64,000 bases of DNA from UBA2421 sp002343075 (lineage in GTDB: Bacteria; Planctomycetota; Phycisphaerae; Tepidisphaerales; Tepidisphaeraceae): the NCBI GenBank assembly GCA_937982565.1, contig CALJLN010000039.1, positions 310,001 to 374,000 on the forward strand, given 5' to 3'. The first letter of the stretch is position 1. Each line of letters begins with the position of its first letter. This document shows positions 43,582 to 51,768 of the stretch, one piece after another. The translations under genes and the position numbers were made by a program. The notes under the pieces are model-generated. The model searched no databases. It was not told where the DNA came from and saw only the letters and a list, made by a program, of their open reading frames with translations.

Positions 43582-44505
43582 TTACTTGATTGACGCCGAA
43601 CGGGTTGCAAGGAACTGGCTCAAGGCGATATCCAACGTATCACCGCTGTTAAACCGCTGAAAATCAATGTGCATCCCCCGGCACAGCCGCTTCAACTCGT
43701 CGGTGAATAGCTTCATCTGCTCCAGATATCCCTCCCGCAACGACCGCGGTTCTGTTAGCAATTCGCCGGCGTCTTCCATACCCTTAAACAGCGTCACATC
43801 CTCAAACGGGAACTCGATCTCCTGTGGATCAAGCACCTGAAACGCCATGATCTCGTGTTTCTTGTAACGAAGGTGCCGCAGGCCTTTGGTGATGTCCTCA
43901 AGGTTATCGAAAAAGTCACTGACAATGACGATCAGGCTGCGGTGATGCAGTTTTTCTGCAAGCTGATCGAGCACCTTGCCCGTGCCCGTCTTGTTCCATC
44001 TGGGGATGACCTGCATTTCGTTGACGATGATCTTCCACTGCCCGGGCGAATTACTCGGCTTAAAGTAGCGGGCGAGGGTTTGATCAAATATGGCAAGCCC
44101 CACCGAGTCCTGCTGCTGAATCGCCATGTATGCCAGGCTTGCCGCAATCGCGGTCGCGTGATCGTACTTGCTCCACGTGTGCTTCCCGCTCGTGGTGCTG
44201 CCGAAACCCATCGATTCACTCGCATCGACGACAAGAATGAGATGCAGGTTCGTTTCTTCCTGATACTGCTTCAGGTAAATCTTGTCGGTCTTGCCGAACA
44301 CTTTCCAATCGACGTGGCGGATATCATCGCCGGCGACGTAGGGCCGATGCTGCGCGAACTCGACGCTCGCACCCTGGTAAGGCGAGCGATGCATGCCGGT
44401 CATCAACCCTTCGACCACGAGCCTTGCGCGCAGGTCCAGACCGCTCACCCGCGCAAGGGTGCGAGGATCAAGGTACTGGCGATAATCCGCGGTGGTCTCG
44501 GGCAT
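43582..44505 (-). CDS. DUF58 protein
   Basis: A 307-residue soluble protein of the DUF58 family. The hallmark block is GDDIRHVDWKVFGKTDKIYL followed by KQYQEETNLHLILVVDASES, then a VWA-like fold with the D-x-S-x-S motif intact. Such proteins always neighbour MoxR ATPases and are thought to work with them. It lies 61 bases after the MoxR gene and 59 bases before the BatA-like gene. No membrane segment is seen. Confidence 0.93.
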   Translation of the reverse strand: MPETTADYRQYLDPRTLARVSGLDLRARLVVEGLMTGMHRSPYQGASVEFAQHRPYVAGDDIRHVDWKVFGKTDKIYLKQYQEETNLHLILVVDASESMGFGSTTSGKHTWSKYDHATAIAASLAYMAIQQQDSVGLAIFDQTLARYFKPSNSPGQWKIIVNEMQVIPRWNKTGTGKVLDQLAEKLHHRSLIVIVSDFFDNLEDITKGLRHLRYKKHEIMAFQVLDPQEIEFPFEDVTLFKGMEDAGELLTEPRSLREGYLEQMKLFTDELKRLCRGMHIDFQRFNSGDTLDIALSQFLATRSASIK

Positions 44506-44566
44506 TAGTCTTGTAACTCTTTCAACACTGCCGAATCCGGCAGCGGGCCGGTCCGAATCCGAGACC

Positions 44567-45640
44567 TCACCGCATCACCTTCGCCGCTGCGGCATCGAGC
44601 GATTCGTACTGTTGCCGGGGGATGTGTTCGATGAGCCTCGCCACGATCGAATCACTCTTGATACCCTCCGCTTCGGCATTGAAGTTGGTGACGATTCGAT
44701 GCCGCAGTACCGGCAACGCGACATGCCGGATGTCATCTGTACTGACATGATATCGACCTCGAAGCAATGCCCGCGCCTTGCCGGCAAGGATGAGATACTG
44801 CGATGCCCGAGGGCCTGCGCCCCAGTTTACAAATTCATTCACAAAATCGGGCACGCCCCCTTCGGCGCGTCGCGTGAGCCTCGTGAACTGCAGCGCATAT
44901 CGAATGACATGATCGGCAACGGGCACTTTTCTGACGATCTCCTGCAGCGAGATGACCTCATCGCCGGAAAGAATGTGAGAGAGTTCTGGCTTTCGATTCT
45001 CTGTCGTCATGCGAACGATGCGAAACTCCTCGTCTTCAGTCGGATAGCCGACCTGAATATTGAACATGAATCGGTCTAGCTGCGCCTCGGGAAGCGGATA
45101 GGTGCCTTCCTGTTCGATCGGATTCTGTGTTGCGAGAACGAAAAACGGCTGCGGGAGCCGGTGCTGCTTTCCGCCGGCGGTCACCTGGTGCTCCTGCATC
45201 GCCTCCAGCAGCGCCGCCTGCGTTTTTGGAGGGGTGCGGTTGATCTCGTCGGCCAGGATGACATTGGCGAAAATCGGCCCGCGGACAAATCGCATCGCCC
45301 GCGAGCCGGTGCTCTTGTCTTCCTCAATGATATCAGTTCCCGTGATGTCCGACGGCATCAGGTCCGGCGTAAACTGAATCCGGCTGAAGCTCAAGCCCAG
45401 GGTGCGCGCCAGTGTCGAGATCAACAGCGTCTTGGCCAGGCCCGGTACGCCAACCAGCAGAGCGTGGCCCTTGCAGAAGAGTGCGATCAACAACTCTTCG
45501 ATGACCCGGTCTTGCCCAACGATCACCTTGCCCAACTCCACCTTCATGCTGGTATACGCACTCTGGAGTTTCTGCACCGCGGCGAGATCGTCGGCGGCTA
45601 GGTCGGCTTGGGGCGCGGTGATTCCTGTCTCCTGCGACAT
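44567..45640 (-). CDS. MoxR-family AAA+ ATPase
   Basis: A 357-residue AAA+ ATPase. Walker A is GVPGLAKT (64-71) and Walker B is VILADEINRTPPKTQ, with sensor-type residues in VLATQNPIEQEGTYPLPEAQ and the arginine-finger region in LDRFMFNIQVGYP. MoxR proteins act as chaperones for complex assembly, often with VWA proteins. The start at ATG 45640 has AGGAG seven bases upstream and opens the seven-gene operon that runs to 32325. Its promoter should lie in the 170-base gap shared with mutM on the other strand. Confidence 0.94.
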   Translation of the reverse strand: MSQETGITAPQADLAADDLAAVQKLQSAYTSMKVELGKVIVGQDRVIEELLIALFCKGHALLVGVPGLAKTLLISTLARTLGLSFSRIQFTPDLMPSDITGTDIIEEDKSTGSRAMRFVRGPIFANVILADEINRTPPKTQAALLEAMQEHQVTAGGKQHRLPQPFFVLATQNPIEQEGTYPLPEAQLDRFMFNIQVGYPTEDEEFRIVRMTTENRKPELSHILSGDEVISLQEIVRKVPVADHVIRYALQFTRLTRRAEGGVPDFVNEFVNWGAGPRASQYLILAGKARALLRGRYHVSTDDIRHVALPVLRHRIVTNFNAEAEGIKSDSIVARLIEHIPRQQYESLDAAAAKVMR

Positions 45641-45810
45641 ACATTAACTCCTGCGGTTGGCCCCTCGTGCGGAACGAAGGCACACGGGCGTTCGTCGATC
45701 CGTGACGAGTAGGCTGGGTCCGTTGACACATGCTACTCGTTCCCACCGACGAGACAAAGACGAAAACTAATCCTATGCAGGCTAAGATTCGCTAGAGGCC
45801 AAAAAGTTCC

Positions 45811-46623
45811 ATGCCCGAACTTCCAGAAGTGCAAACCGTCGTCGATTCGCTTCGGCCGTGGCTGGAGGGGCGATGTTTCTCCCGCGTCGTTCATGTCAGG
45901 GCCGATATGGTCTCGCCAGGCACAATTGACCTCGGCTCCATGCTTGCAGGCCGCCAGGTGCAGGCAATTCATCGCCGCGGGAAGCGGATTGTGTTCACAC
46001 TCGCGGGTGGCGCGCGGTGGTATGTTCATCTCGGCATGACCGGCCAGCTGACGGTCGAGCCATCGACAGCGGCCCTGCGCCCGCACACCCACCTCATTAT
46101 TGAATGTTCCGACGGGAAACACCTCCGCTTGGTCGATCCTCGTAGATTCGGCGGAATTTTCTGGCTGGGGTCGGCCAGCGGTGACGACGGAATCGGCCCC
46201 GAGCCATTGCGACTCAGCGCAGCAGAGCTACACACGAAGCTTCTCGCCACCCGTCGCAACATTAAGACGACGCTTCTCGATCAGCGGTTCATAGCGGGGA
46301 TCGGAAACATCTACGCCGACGAGGCGTTGTTTGCTGCCGGGATCCACCCGCTGACGGTTTCGCAGACGATCCACCTCACGCAGGTACGAACGCTGTGCAG
46401 CGCAATCAAGCAGGTTCTCAAACGAGCAATCCGGCATCGCGGAAGCTCGCTCAGGGATTATGTGGACGCGAATGGACGGCAAGGGTCGTTTCAAGCCCGA
46501 CACGCGGTTTACAACCGCACGGGGCAGCCCTGCCGCGCTTGCAAAACTCTGATCGCAAGAATCGTGCTCTCGCAGCGGGCAACTCACTTCTGCCCGCGGT
46601 GCCAGAATCTTCCCGCGGGGTGA
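45811..46623 (+). CDS. mutM: Formamidopyrimidine-DNA glycosylase
   Basis: A 270-residue DNA repair enzyme that removes 8-oxoguanine and formamidopyrimidines. The N-terminus is PELPEVQTVVDSL with Pro2 and Glu3 as catalytic residues. RRGKRI holds the conserved Lys near residue 60. The helix-two-turn-helix part is GIGNIYADEALFAAGIHP, and the C-terminal zinc finger is CRACKTLIARIVLSQRATHF with CPRCQ. All four Cys are kept. It diverges from the MoxR operon and converges with hisB. Confidence 0.95.
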   Translation: MPELPEVQTVVDSLRPWLEGRCFSRVVHVRADMVSPGTIDLGSMLAGRQVQAIHRRGKRIVFTLAGGARWYVHLGMTGQLTVEPSTAALRPHTHLIIECSDGKHLRLVDPRRFGGIFWLGSASGDDGIGPEPLRLSAAELHTKLLATRRNIKTTLLDQRFIAGIGNIYADEALFAAGIHPLTVSQTIHLTQVRTLCSAIKQVLKRAIRHRGSSLRDYVDANGRQGSFQARHAVYNRTGQPCRACKTLIARIVLSQRATHFCPRCQNLPAG

Positions 46624-46735
46624 ACCCTCGAGCCAGCCGCTCGCACGAGCGGACATCACCGCACCGCGGGGGCCGCAAAGTCGGGCCAACCTATCACCCG
46701 CCCCAACGTAAACACGGCTAGCCTAAGTCACACCT

Positions 46736-47320
46736 TCACAAACTCCCTTTTGTGCTCGGAACCGCGTCATTCCGCGGATCGGGCGCCACGGCCATCCGCA
46801 GCGCCTTCGCGGTTGCTTTGAAGACCGCTTCTGCGATGTGGTGTGCGTTCCCGCCGTAAGGGACATTGATATGCAGGTTCATCCTGGCGGTGGTACTGAA
46901 TGCCTTGAAAAACTCTTCGACCAGTTCGCTCGCAAAGTCACCGATGACCGGCGACGGAAACTTCACGTTGAACACAAACGCCGGCCGGCCCGAAAGATCG
47001 ATCGCCACTTGCGCCAGGCTTTCATCCATGGGAACCACCGCCCAGCCGTAGCGATGAATGCCGCGTTTATCGCCGAGCGCTTTCTCCAGCGCCTGCCCAA
47101 GCACAATTCCGACATCTTCAACCGTATGATGCGCATCAATGTGCAGGTCGCCGCGCGCCGCCACCGACAGATCAATCAGGCTGTGCCGGCCGAGCAAATC
47201 GAGCATGTGATCAAAGAACCCGACTGCGGTCTGCGTGGATGTGTCACCTTTTCCATCGAGGTTGATCGATAGCGAGATATCCGTTTCCTTGGTTTTTCGA
47301 TCTACTTTCGCTGTTCGCAT
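46736..47320 (-). CDS. hisB: Imidazoleglycerol-phosphate dehydratase
   Basis: A 194-residue IGPD of histidine synthesis. The two metal-binding repeats are AHHTVEDVGIVLGQAL and AHHIAEAVFKATAKAL, and DHMLDLLGRHSLID is the third block. It is the single-function form, without a histidinol phosphatase domain. It is the last of a hisD-hisC-hisB group on the minus strand, 74 bases after hisC. A short hairpin of 7 bp (AGCCTGC/GCAGGCT) lies in that gap. Confidence 0.95.
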   Translation of the reverse strand: MRTAKVDRKTKETDISLSINLDGKGDTSTQTAVGFFDHMLDLLGRHSLIDLSVAARGDLHIDAHHTVEDVGIVLGQALEKALGDKRGIHRYGWAVVPMDESLAQVAIDLSGRPAFVFNVKFPSPVIGDFASELVEEFFKAFSTTARMNLHINVPYGGNAHHIAEAVFKATAKALRMAVAPDPRNDAVPSTKGSL

Positions 47321-47394
47321 TGAGGCTCAGGTTAACGAAGAAAGAGTCTGAGAAAAAGCTCGAAAGTCGATCGAGCCTGCCACGCAGGCTGGCG

Positions 47395-48465
47395 TTAAGC
47401 GGCCTTGTCCACCAACTGCAACTCCTTGGCAGCGCCGAGAAGTGCGTTGTTTTCTTGAATGGTCCCAATTGTGATGCGCACCTTGTCGCGAAGGCCGGGT
47501 TGGTCGAAGAAGCGCACGAGAATGCCTTGCTGTTTGAGGCCCAGATAAGCCTCCTTTCCCCGCCCGCCGGGCACGCTTGTAAGAATGAAGTTAGCCCGAC
47601 TCGGCAGCGGAGCCCAGCCGAGGTGCGCCAGCTCGTCTGACACCCGTGTGCGTTCCTCCCGGACATGGTCCCACGTTCGCCGGGCATACTCCTGGTCTTC
47701 TATCGCCGCGGTGGCGGCGACGATGCTTACGGCATCGCAATTGTAACTGTCTTTAACCTTCAACATCTGCTCCACAACCTGCGGCTGCGCGATACAGAAG
47801 CCAAATCGGAGCCCGGCCAGCGAATAGGCTTTGCTTAATGTTCGACTCACCACGATATTTTCGTATGCATTGACCAGAACGGCGGCATTTTCGTCGGCGA
47901 AGTCAACATACGCCTCGTCAACTAAAACAAGCCCCCGGAACCGCTCGGCCAACTCGGCGATGCGCGCCGGCGAGACAAAAGTGCCCGTCGGGGCATTGGG
48001 ATTGGCAAGGTAAACCGCACTGGGCTTCGCGCGGACGATCGCATCGATAGGGAGCGCATAATCCTGGGCCCAAGGCACTCCGACAAACTTGGCCTCTTCG
48101 AGCTGGGCGAGCGTCGGATACAACGAATATGTCGGCTCCGGTGCCACAAGTAGCCCCCCCGGCGGGACAAAGCACCGGGTGGCAATGGTGAGGATGTCGT
48201 CACTGCCATTTCCACACAAGATCATCTCAGGCGAAACACCCAGAAGCCTGCCCGCCGCCGCTCTAAACTGTTCGGCGAGCGGGTGCGGATATCGGCGGAG
48301 CAATTCAGGCTCGATCTGCCTGATCGCTTCCACCACCTTCGGGCTTGGCGGGAAGGGATTCTCATTCGTATTGAGCTTAACGATGCGCTCGCCGACTCCG
48401 GGCTGTTCGCCCGGCGTGTAACCGTCCATCGCACGGACGGATGCTCTGATAAATGATGCGCCCAT
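47395..48465 (-). CDS. hisC: Histidinol-phosphate aminotransferase
   Basis: A 356-residue fold type I PLP aminotransferase. Early VKLNTNENPFPPSPKVVEAI is the N-terminal hallmark; the PLP Lys lies in VSRTLSKAYSLAGLRFGF. LANPNAPTGTF and the phosphate-binding segment (ILCGNGSDDILTIATR) are kept. It transfers an amino group onto imidazole acetol phosphate. It sits between hisD (56 bases upstream) and hisB (74 bases downstream). Confidence 0.95.
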   Translation of the reverse strand: MGASFIRASVRAMDGYTPGEQPGVGERIVKLNTNENPFPPSPKVVEAIRQIEPELLRRYPHPLAEQFRAAAGRLLGVSPEMILCGNGSDDILTIATRCFVPPGGLLVAPEPTYSLYPTLAQLEEAKFVGVPWAQDYALPIDAIVRAKPSAVYLANPNAPTGTFVSPARIAELAERFRGLVLVDEAYVDFADENAAVLVNAYENIVVSRTLSKAYSLAGLRFGFCIAQPQVVEQMLKVKDSYNCDAVSIVAATAAIEDQEYARRTWDHVREERTRVSDELAHLGWAPLPSRANFILTSVPGGRGKEAYLGLKQQGILVRFFDQPGLRDKVRITIGTIQENNALLGAAKELQLVDKAA

Positions 48466-48521
48466 ATTGAGAGTCAGTATATCTGCAAATCAGGCAGCGG
48501 AAAGCGTCTCGCGCGTCGCCT

Positions 48522-49844
48522 TCACTCAGCAGCCCGCCGCACCTCCACACTTGCCGCGTGGCCGTCGAGGTGTTCTTCGGTTGCGAGCGCGATGACAGAC
48601 TCGGCATCGCCGAGCACGCCATGTCGATCGTAGCGAACAACACTCGACCGCTTGAGAAACTCGTAAACGCTTACACCGCTGCTGAAGCGCGCGGTGGTGT
48701 TGGTCGGGAGGCAATGGCTCGGCCCGGCAACATAGTCACCCGCGGCAACCGGCGACCAGGGGCCGACAAACACGGCTCCAGCATGACGCAACTGATTGAG
48801 CACCGCGTCATTGTCGCGGCATTGCAGATTTACATGCTCCGCGGCGAGTTGGTTGGCAATCGTTAGCAATTCTTCGAGCGAATCCGACAGCACAACGACG
48901 CTGTCATGCTTCAGCGACCTTTCGATTGCGTCTCTGCGCCCCCGCATGGCGAGTTGTTTGTTCAGCTCGCCATAAACCAGTCGAACCAACTCAGGCGATG
49001 TCGTGAGCAGGAAGCATGAGCCTGGATCGTGTTCGGCCTGGGCGATCAAGTCGGCGGCGATGAACGCTGGCCGGGCGGTCTCATCAGCAATCACCAGCAC
49101 CTCGCTGGGCCCAAGATAACCGTCGATGCCCACCCCGCCGGAGACGGCTCGCTTGGCAAGCTGCACATAGTCATTGCCCGGCCCAACGATCTTCTCGACC
49201 GCGGGAATCGAGGCCGTGCCGAAGGCCATCGCGGCGATTGCCGCCGCTCCGCCCGCGCGGTAAACATGCTTCAACCCCAGAAAATGACACGCCGCCAGAA
49301 CCACATCACTGCGGCCATACCTGCTCGGCGGTGTGCAGACAATGACCCTGCTTACACCCGCCACAATCGCCGGCACAGCAAGGTGAATCAGGCTCGAAGG
49401 GTAAGAAGCCTTCCCCCCGGGAAAATAGCAACCGGCTGAGTCGATCGAGGTAAAGCGCATCCCAAGCCGCACACCCGGCCGAACCAGGTCCGGCGGATCA
49501 ACGGGCATGATGTGCCGCTGATACTCCGTCAACTGCGCGATCGCACGCTTGATCGCGGAAGCGAGCGGGGGCGAAATGCGTGCGGCAGCCTCCGCCATCT
49601 CAGTCTCTTGAACGCAAATCTGGGTGGAATCAAACTGTTCGTCATCAAACTTTCGTGAGATCTCCACAATCGCCTCATCCCCACGCGCCGCCACATCCGC
49701 GATGGTGTCGCGGACAGATCTCTCCTTCTCTGCCAGCGACCCTCGCGCAAGCGCCAAGTCGACGGGGTTAAGCCGTAGCCGGCCCAGACGCTGATCGAGC
49801 GAGGCTCGATCGGTCGGGTTCTGCATGTTCAGTGTTGGGAGCAT
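48522..49844 (-). CDS. hisD: Histidinol dehydrogenase
   Basis: A 440-residue zinc enzyme that oxidises histidinol to histidine in two steps. Family blocks are SAGCYFPGGKASYPSSLIHL, CTPPSRYGRSDVVLAACHFL, KIVGPGNDYVQLAKRAV, GPSEVLVIADETARPAFIAA and QAEHDPGSCFLLTTS with zinc-binding residues. Near the end GPSHCLPTNTTARFSSG is the usual block. The start may be ATG 49844 or ATG 49826. It is the first gene of the his group and diverges from a glycosyltransferase gene 39 bases away. Confidence 0.95.
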   Translation of the reverse strand: MLPTLNMQNPTDRASLDQRLGRLRLNPVDLALARGSLAEKERSVRDTIADVAARGDEAIVEISRKFDDEQFDSTQICVQETEMAEAAARISPPLASAIKRAIAQLTEYQRHIMPVDPPDLVRPGVRLGMRFTSIDSAGCYFPGGKASYPSSLIHLAVPAIVAGVSRVIVCTPPSRYGRSDVVLAACHFLGLKHVYRAGGAAAIAAMAFGTASIPAVEKIVGPGNDYVQLAKRAVSGGVGIDGYLGPSEVLVIADETARPAFIAADLIAQAEHDPGSCFLLTTSPELVRLVYGELNKQLAMRGRRDAIERSLKHDSVVVLSDSLEELLTIANQLAAEHVNLQCRDNDAVLNQLRHAGAVFVGPWSPVAAGDYVAGPSHCLPTNTTARFSSGVSVYEFLKRSSVVRYDRHGVLGDAESVIALATEEHLDGHAASVEVRRAAE

Positions 49845-49883
49845 TCGCCTTTCTCACTGTCTTGAGTACATTTCGGCACACCT

Positions 49884-50918
49884 ATGGTACGCGTGCTCGT
49901 CATCCATCAGCCGACCGGTGATTTTGAAAATCGCGCGCTCGTCGCCGCGCTTTCCAGCCTGCGGTCGCCGGGCCACGAACTGCACTGCGTCAAACTTCCA
50001 CCGTCGGGAGCCATGCCTCAGTCAATAGCCAGGATCATGCGGCTCGACCGATCAGTAGGCTTCGAGGTCATCCACGCGATCGGACCGTCTTCGCTTTTAG
50101 CGGCATTACCCGTCGGATGCCAGCCGATCATTTACACGCCCCCCGCCGCCGACCCACTGAGGGGGTTGCGGCGGGTTCGGTGGATGGGCAAGGTGCGCCA
50201 AGTCACCGTGGCGGCACCCAGTCAGGCGGTGGCGCGCGAGCTGGTTCGCGCGGGTGTGGCGCGCGAGAGGATCCGGGTCGTCTTCCCGCCGTACACCCCG
50301 AACACCACTGGTGCGGTCAGCCGGTCGAACCTCGGTTTCACTGACGATGATCGAATTCTCCTCGCCGTCGGCGAATGCACGCGCCGTGCCGGGCACAAAC
50401 TCACTGCGTGGGCCGCGGTCATCCTGTTCTGCTTCGATCCGCGCTATAAACTTCTCGTGGCCGGCGGACCCTATTCCGAAACGATTCGCCGTTTTGCCGC
50501 CGGCCTGAACCAAACAGGGTTTTGCACTTTCGCCCACGATGCGCTCGGTTACGTTCCAGCCGTTGAAGACTTGGTTCCGCTCGCCAACGTCGCCCTCTTC
50601 ACACCCGCCGAAGCACACGGCCTGCTCGCGGCGCAGATTTGTCAGGCGGGCAATCTGCCGATCATCGCCTCTCCACACGACATGGTTTGCGAACTGCTTC
50701 ACGCGCCGCGGATGACCATTTCACAGTCGCGGCGGGCCAAGATCATCGCGCAGGCCGTTTTTCAGCATTTTGACTCCAATCCCGCCGCCGCGAAGGCTCG
50801 CGGCACGAGTCTTCATCAGCCTATTCGTTCGGTGAGCCATTGGCTGACTTTGTACGACGACGTGATTGTAGGCCGGCAAGCTCACTTCGAGAGTGTTGCG
50901 ATGGCACGCCAAAGCTGA
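49884..50918 (+). CDS. GT4-like glycosyltransferase
   Basis: A 344-residue protein of the GT-B fold. The N-terminal half shows VIHAIGPSSLLAALP and a linker; the C-terminal half has ILLAVGECTRRAGHKL and then ALGYVPAVEDLVPLANVALF, with TPAEAHGLLAAQICQAGNLP as the E-x7-E-like donor-site segment. These are typical GT4 features (glycosyl transfer from nucleotide sugar). Donor and acceptor are unknown. The 3' end overlaps the convergent VOC gene by 37 bases (50882-50918). Confidence 0.75.
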   Translation: MVRVLVIHQPTGDFENRALVAALSSLRSPGHELHCVKLPPSGAMPQSIARIMRLDRSVGFEVIHAIGPSSLLAALPVGCQPIIYTPPAADPLRGLRRVRWMGKVRQVTVAAPSQAVARELVRAGVARERIRVVFPPYTPNTTGAVSRSNLGFTDDDRILLAVGECTRRAGHKLTAWAAVILFCFDPRYKLLVAGGPYSETIRRFAAGLNQTGFCTFAHDALGYVPAVEDLVPLANVALFTPAEAHGLLAAQICQAGNLPIIASPHDMVCELLHAPRMTISQSRRAKIIAQAVFQHFDSNPAAAKARGTSLHQPIRSVSHWLTLYDDVIVGRQAHFESVAMARQS

Positions 50919-51682
50919 TGAGCCGCGATCGGCCGGCGGCGCGCTTGATTAAATGTGCTGGCGATCTCTTCAAACCGTCGCGAATACGGAAGCCGATCGC
51001 GCTTGCCGATATCCTTGCCGAGCAAATCGCGCAGTTCCGTGCGCTCTTCGATCGAAAGCTCTGGTGGGCTACTCGCCGCCTCGCCCAACCTGGGGAGTTT
51101 GCCGGCCTTGCGAGTGGTGAGCAGGTGCCGCCAGACTTCGGCCCGATCGGGCTTGGGATCGGGCAGATCGGCGATGTACTGTTCAAACAGCGACTCGAAG
51201 TGCGGGGTGTACGGCAGATCATCCGCCGTCCTGCCGACGCTTAGATAGACCTCGACAAGCCTGCTTCGCCGCACAGGTGCCCGCGGGACCACCCCCGGAA
51301 ACAGCCCCGCCGCCGGGCGAGCGTCTTCCACTGCCGCGGCGGAGGTGGTTCGGTCGATGATCAGCATCACCACCCCAAACGCGTCGCGAATGGTCGCCCG
51401 AAACCCACGGCTCACCGGAACCGGCGGACTGACGAACGTGATGTTCAGCTTCTCCCGATCGGCATAAATCTGCCGGACGTCGTCCACAAGAAAATATGTA
51501 GCGTCGGTGGGTAAATCCGGATCGTCGTGTAACACAAGCTGCGACCCGCTCTGGCCGATCGAAAAGACGGCGAGGTTGCGATCCTCCCGTTCGAGCTTCA
51601 GCCCGAGCAAATCCCGATAATGCCGTACTGCCGCCGGCAGGGCACTGACTCGGAGGAGGATGCGATCAATCCCACGGAGCAT
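50882..51682 (-). CDS. VOC-fold (glyoxalase/dioxygenase-like) protein with extra C-terminal domain
   Basis: A 266-residue protein. The first 125 residues form a VOC module: ILLRVSALPAAVRHYRDLLG, LAVFSIGQSGSQLVLHDD, FLVDDVRQIYADREKLNITF and RATIRDAFGVVMLIIDR. The rest (about 140-266) is helix-rich with TPHFESLFEQYIADLPDPKP and YSRRFEEIASTFNQARRR, which I do not recognise. VOC proteins bind a metal; the usual His/Glu set is only partly visible here. It overlaps the end of the glycosyltransferase gene. Confidence 0.65.
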   Translation of the reverse strand: MLRGIDRILLRVSALPAAVRHYRDLLGLKLEREDRNLAVFSIGQSGSQLVLHDDPDLPTDATYFLVDDVRQIYADREKLNITFVSPPVPVSRGFRATIRDAFGVVMLIIDRTTSAAAVEDARPAAGLFPGVVPRAPVRRSRLVEVYLSVGRTADDLPYTPHFESLFEQYIADLPDPKPDRAEVWRHLLTTRKAGKLPRLGEAASSPPELSIEERTELRDLLGKDIGKRDRLPYSRRFEEIASTFNQARRRPIAAHQLWRAIATLSK

Positions 51683-51768
51683 GGTGCGTGGTTATGCCTT
51701 AAACGGAACTCGCCTCAAACGGAGCTCAATGTCTCGTGCTCAACACCGGCGCTTCCAGATATCGACGT

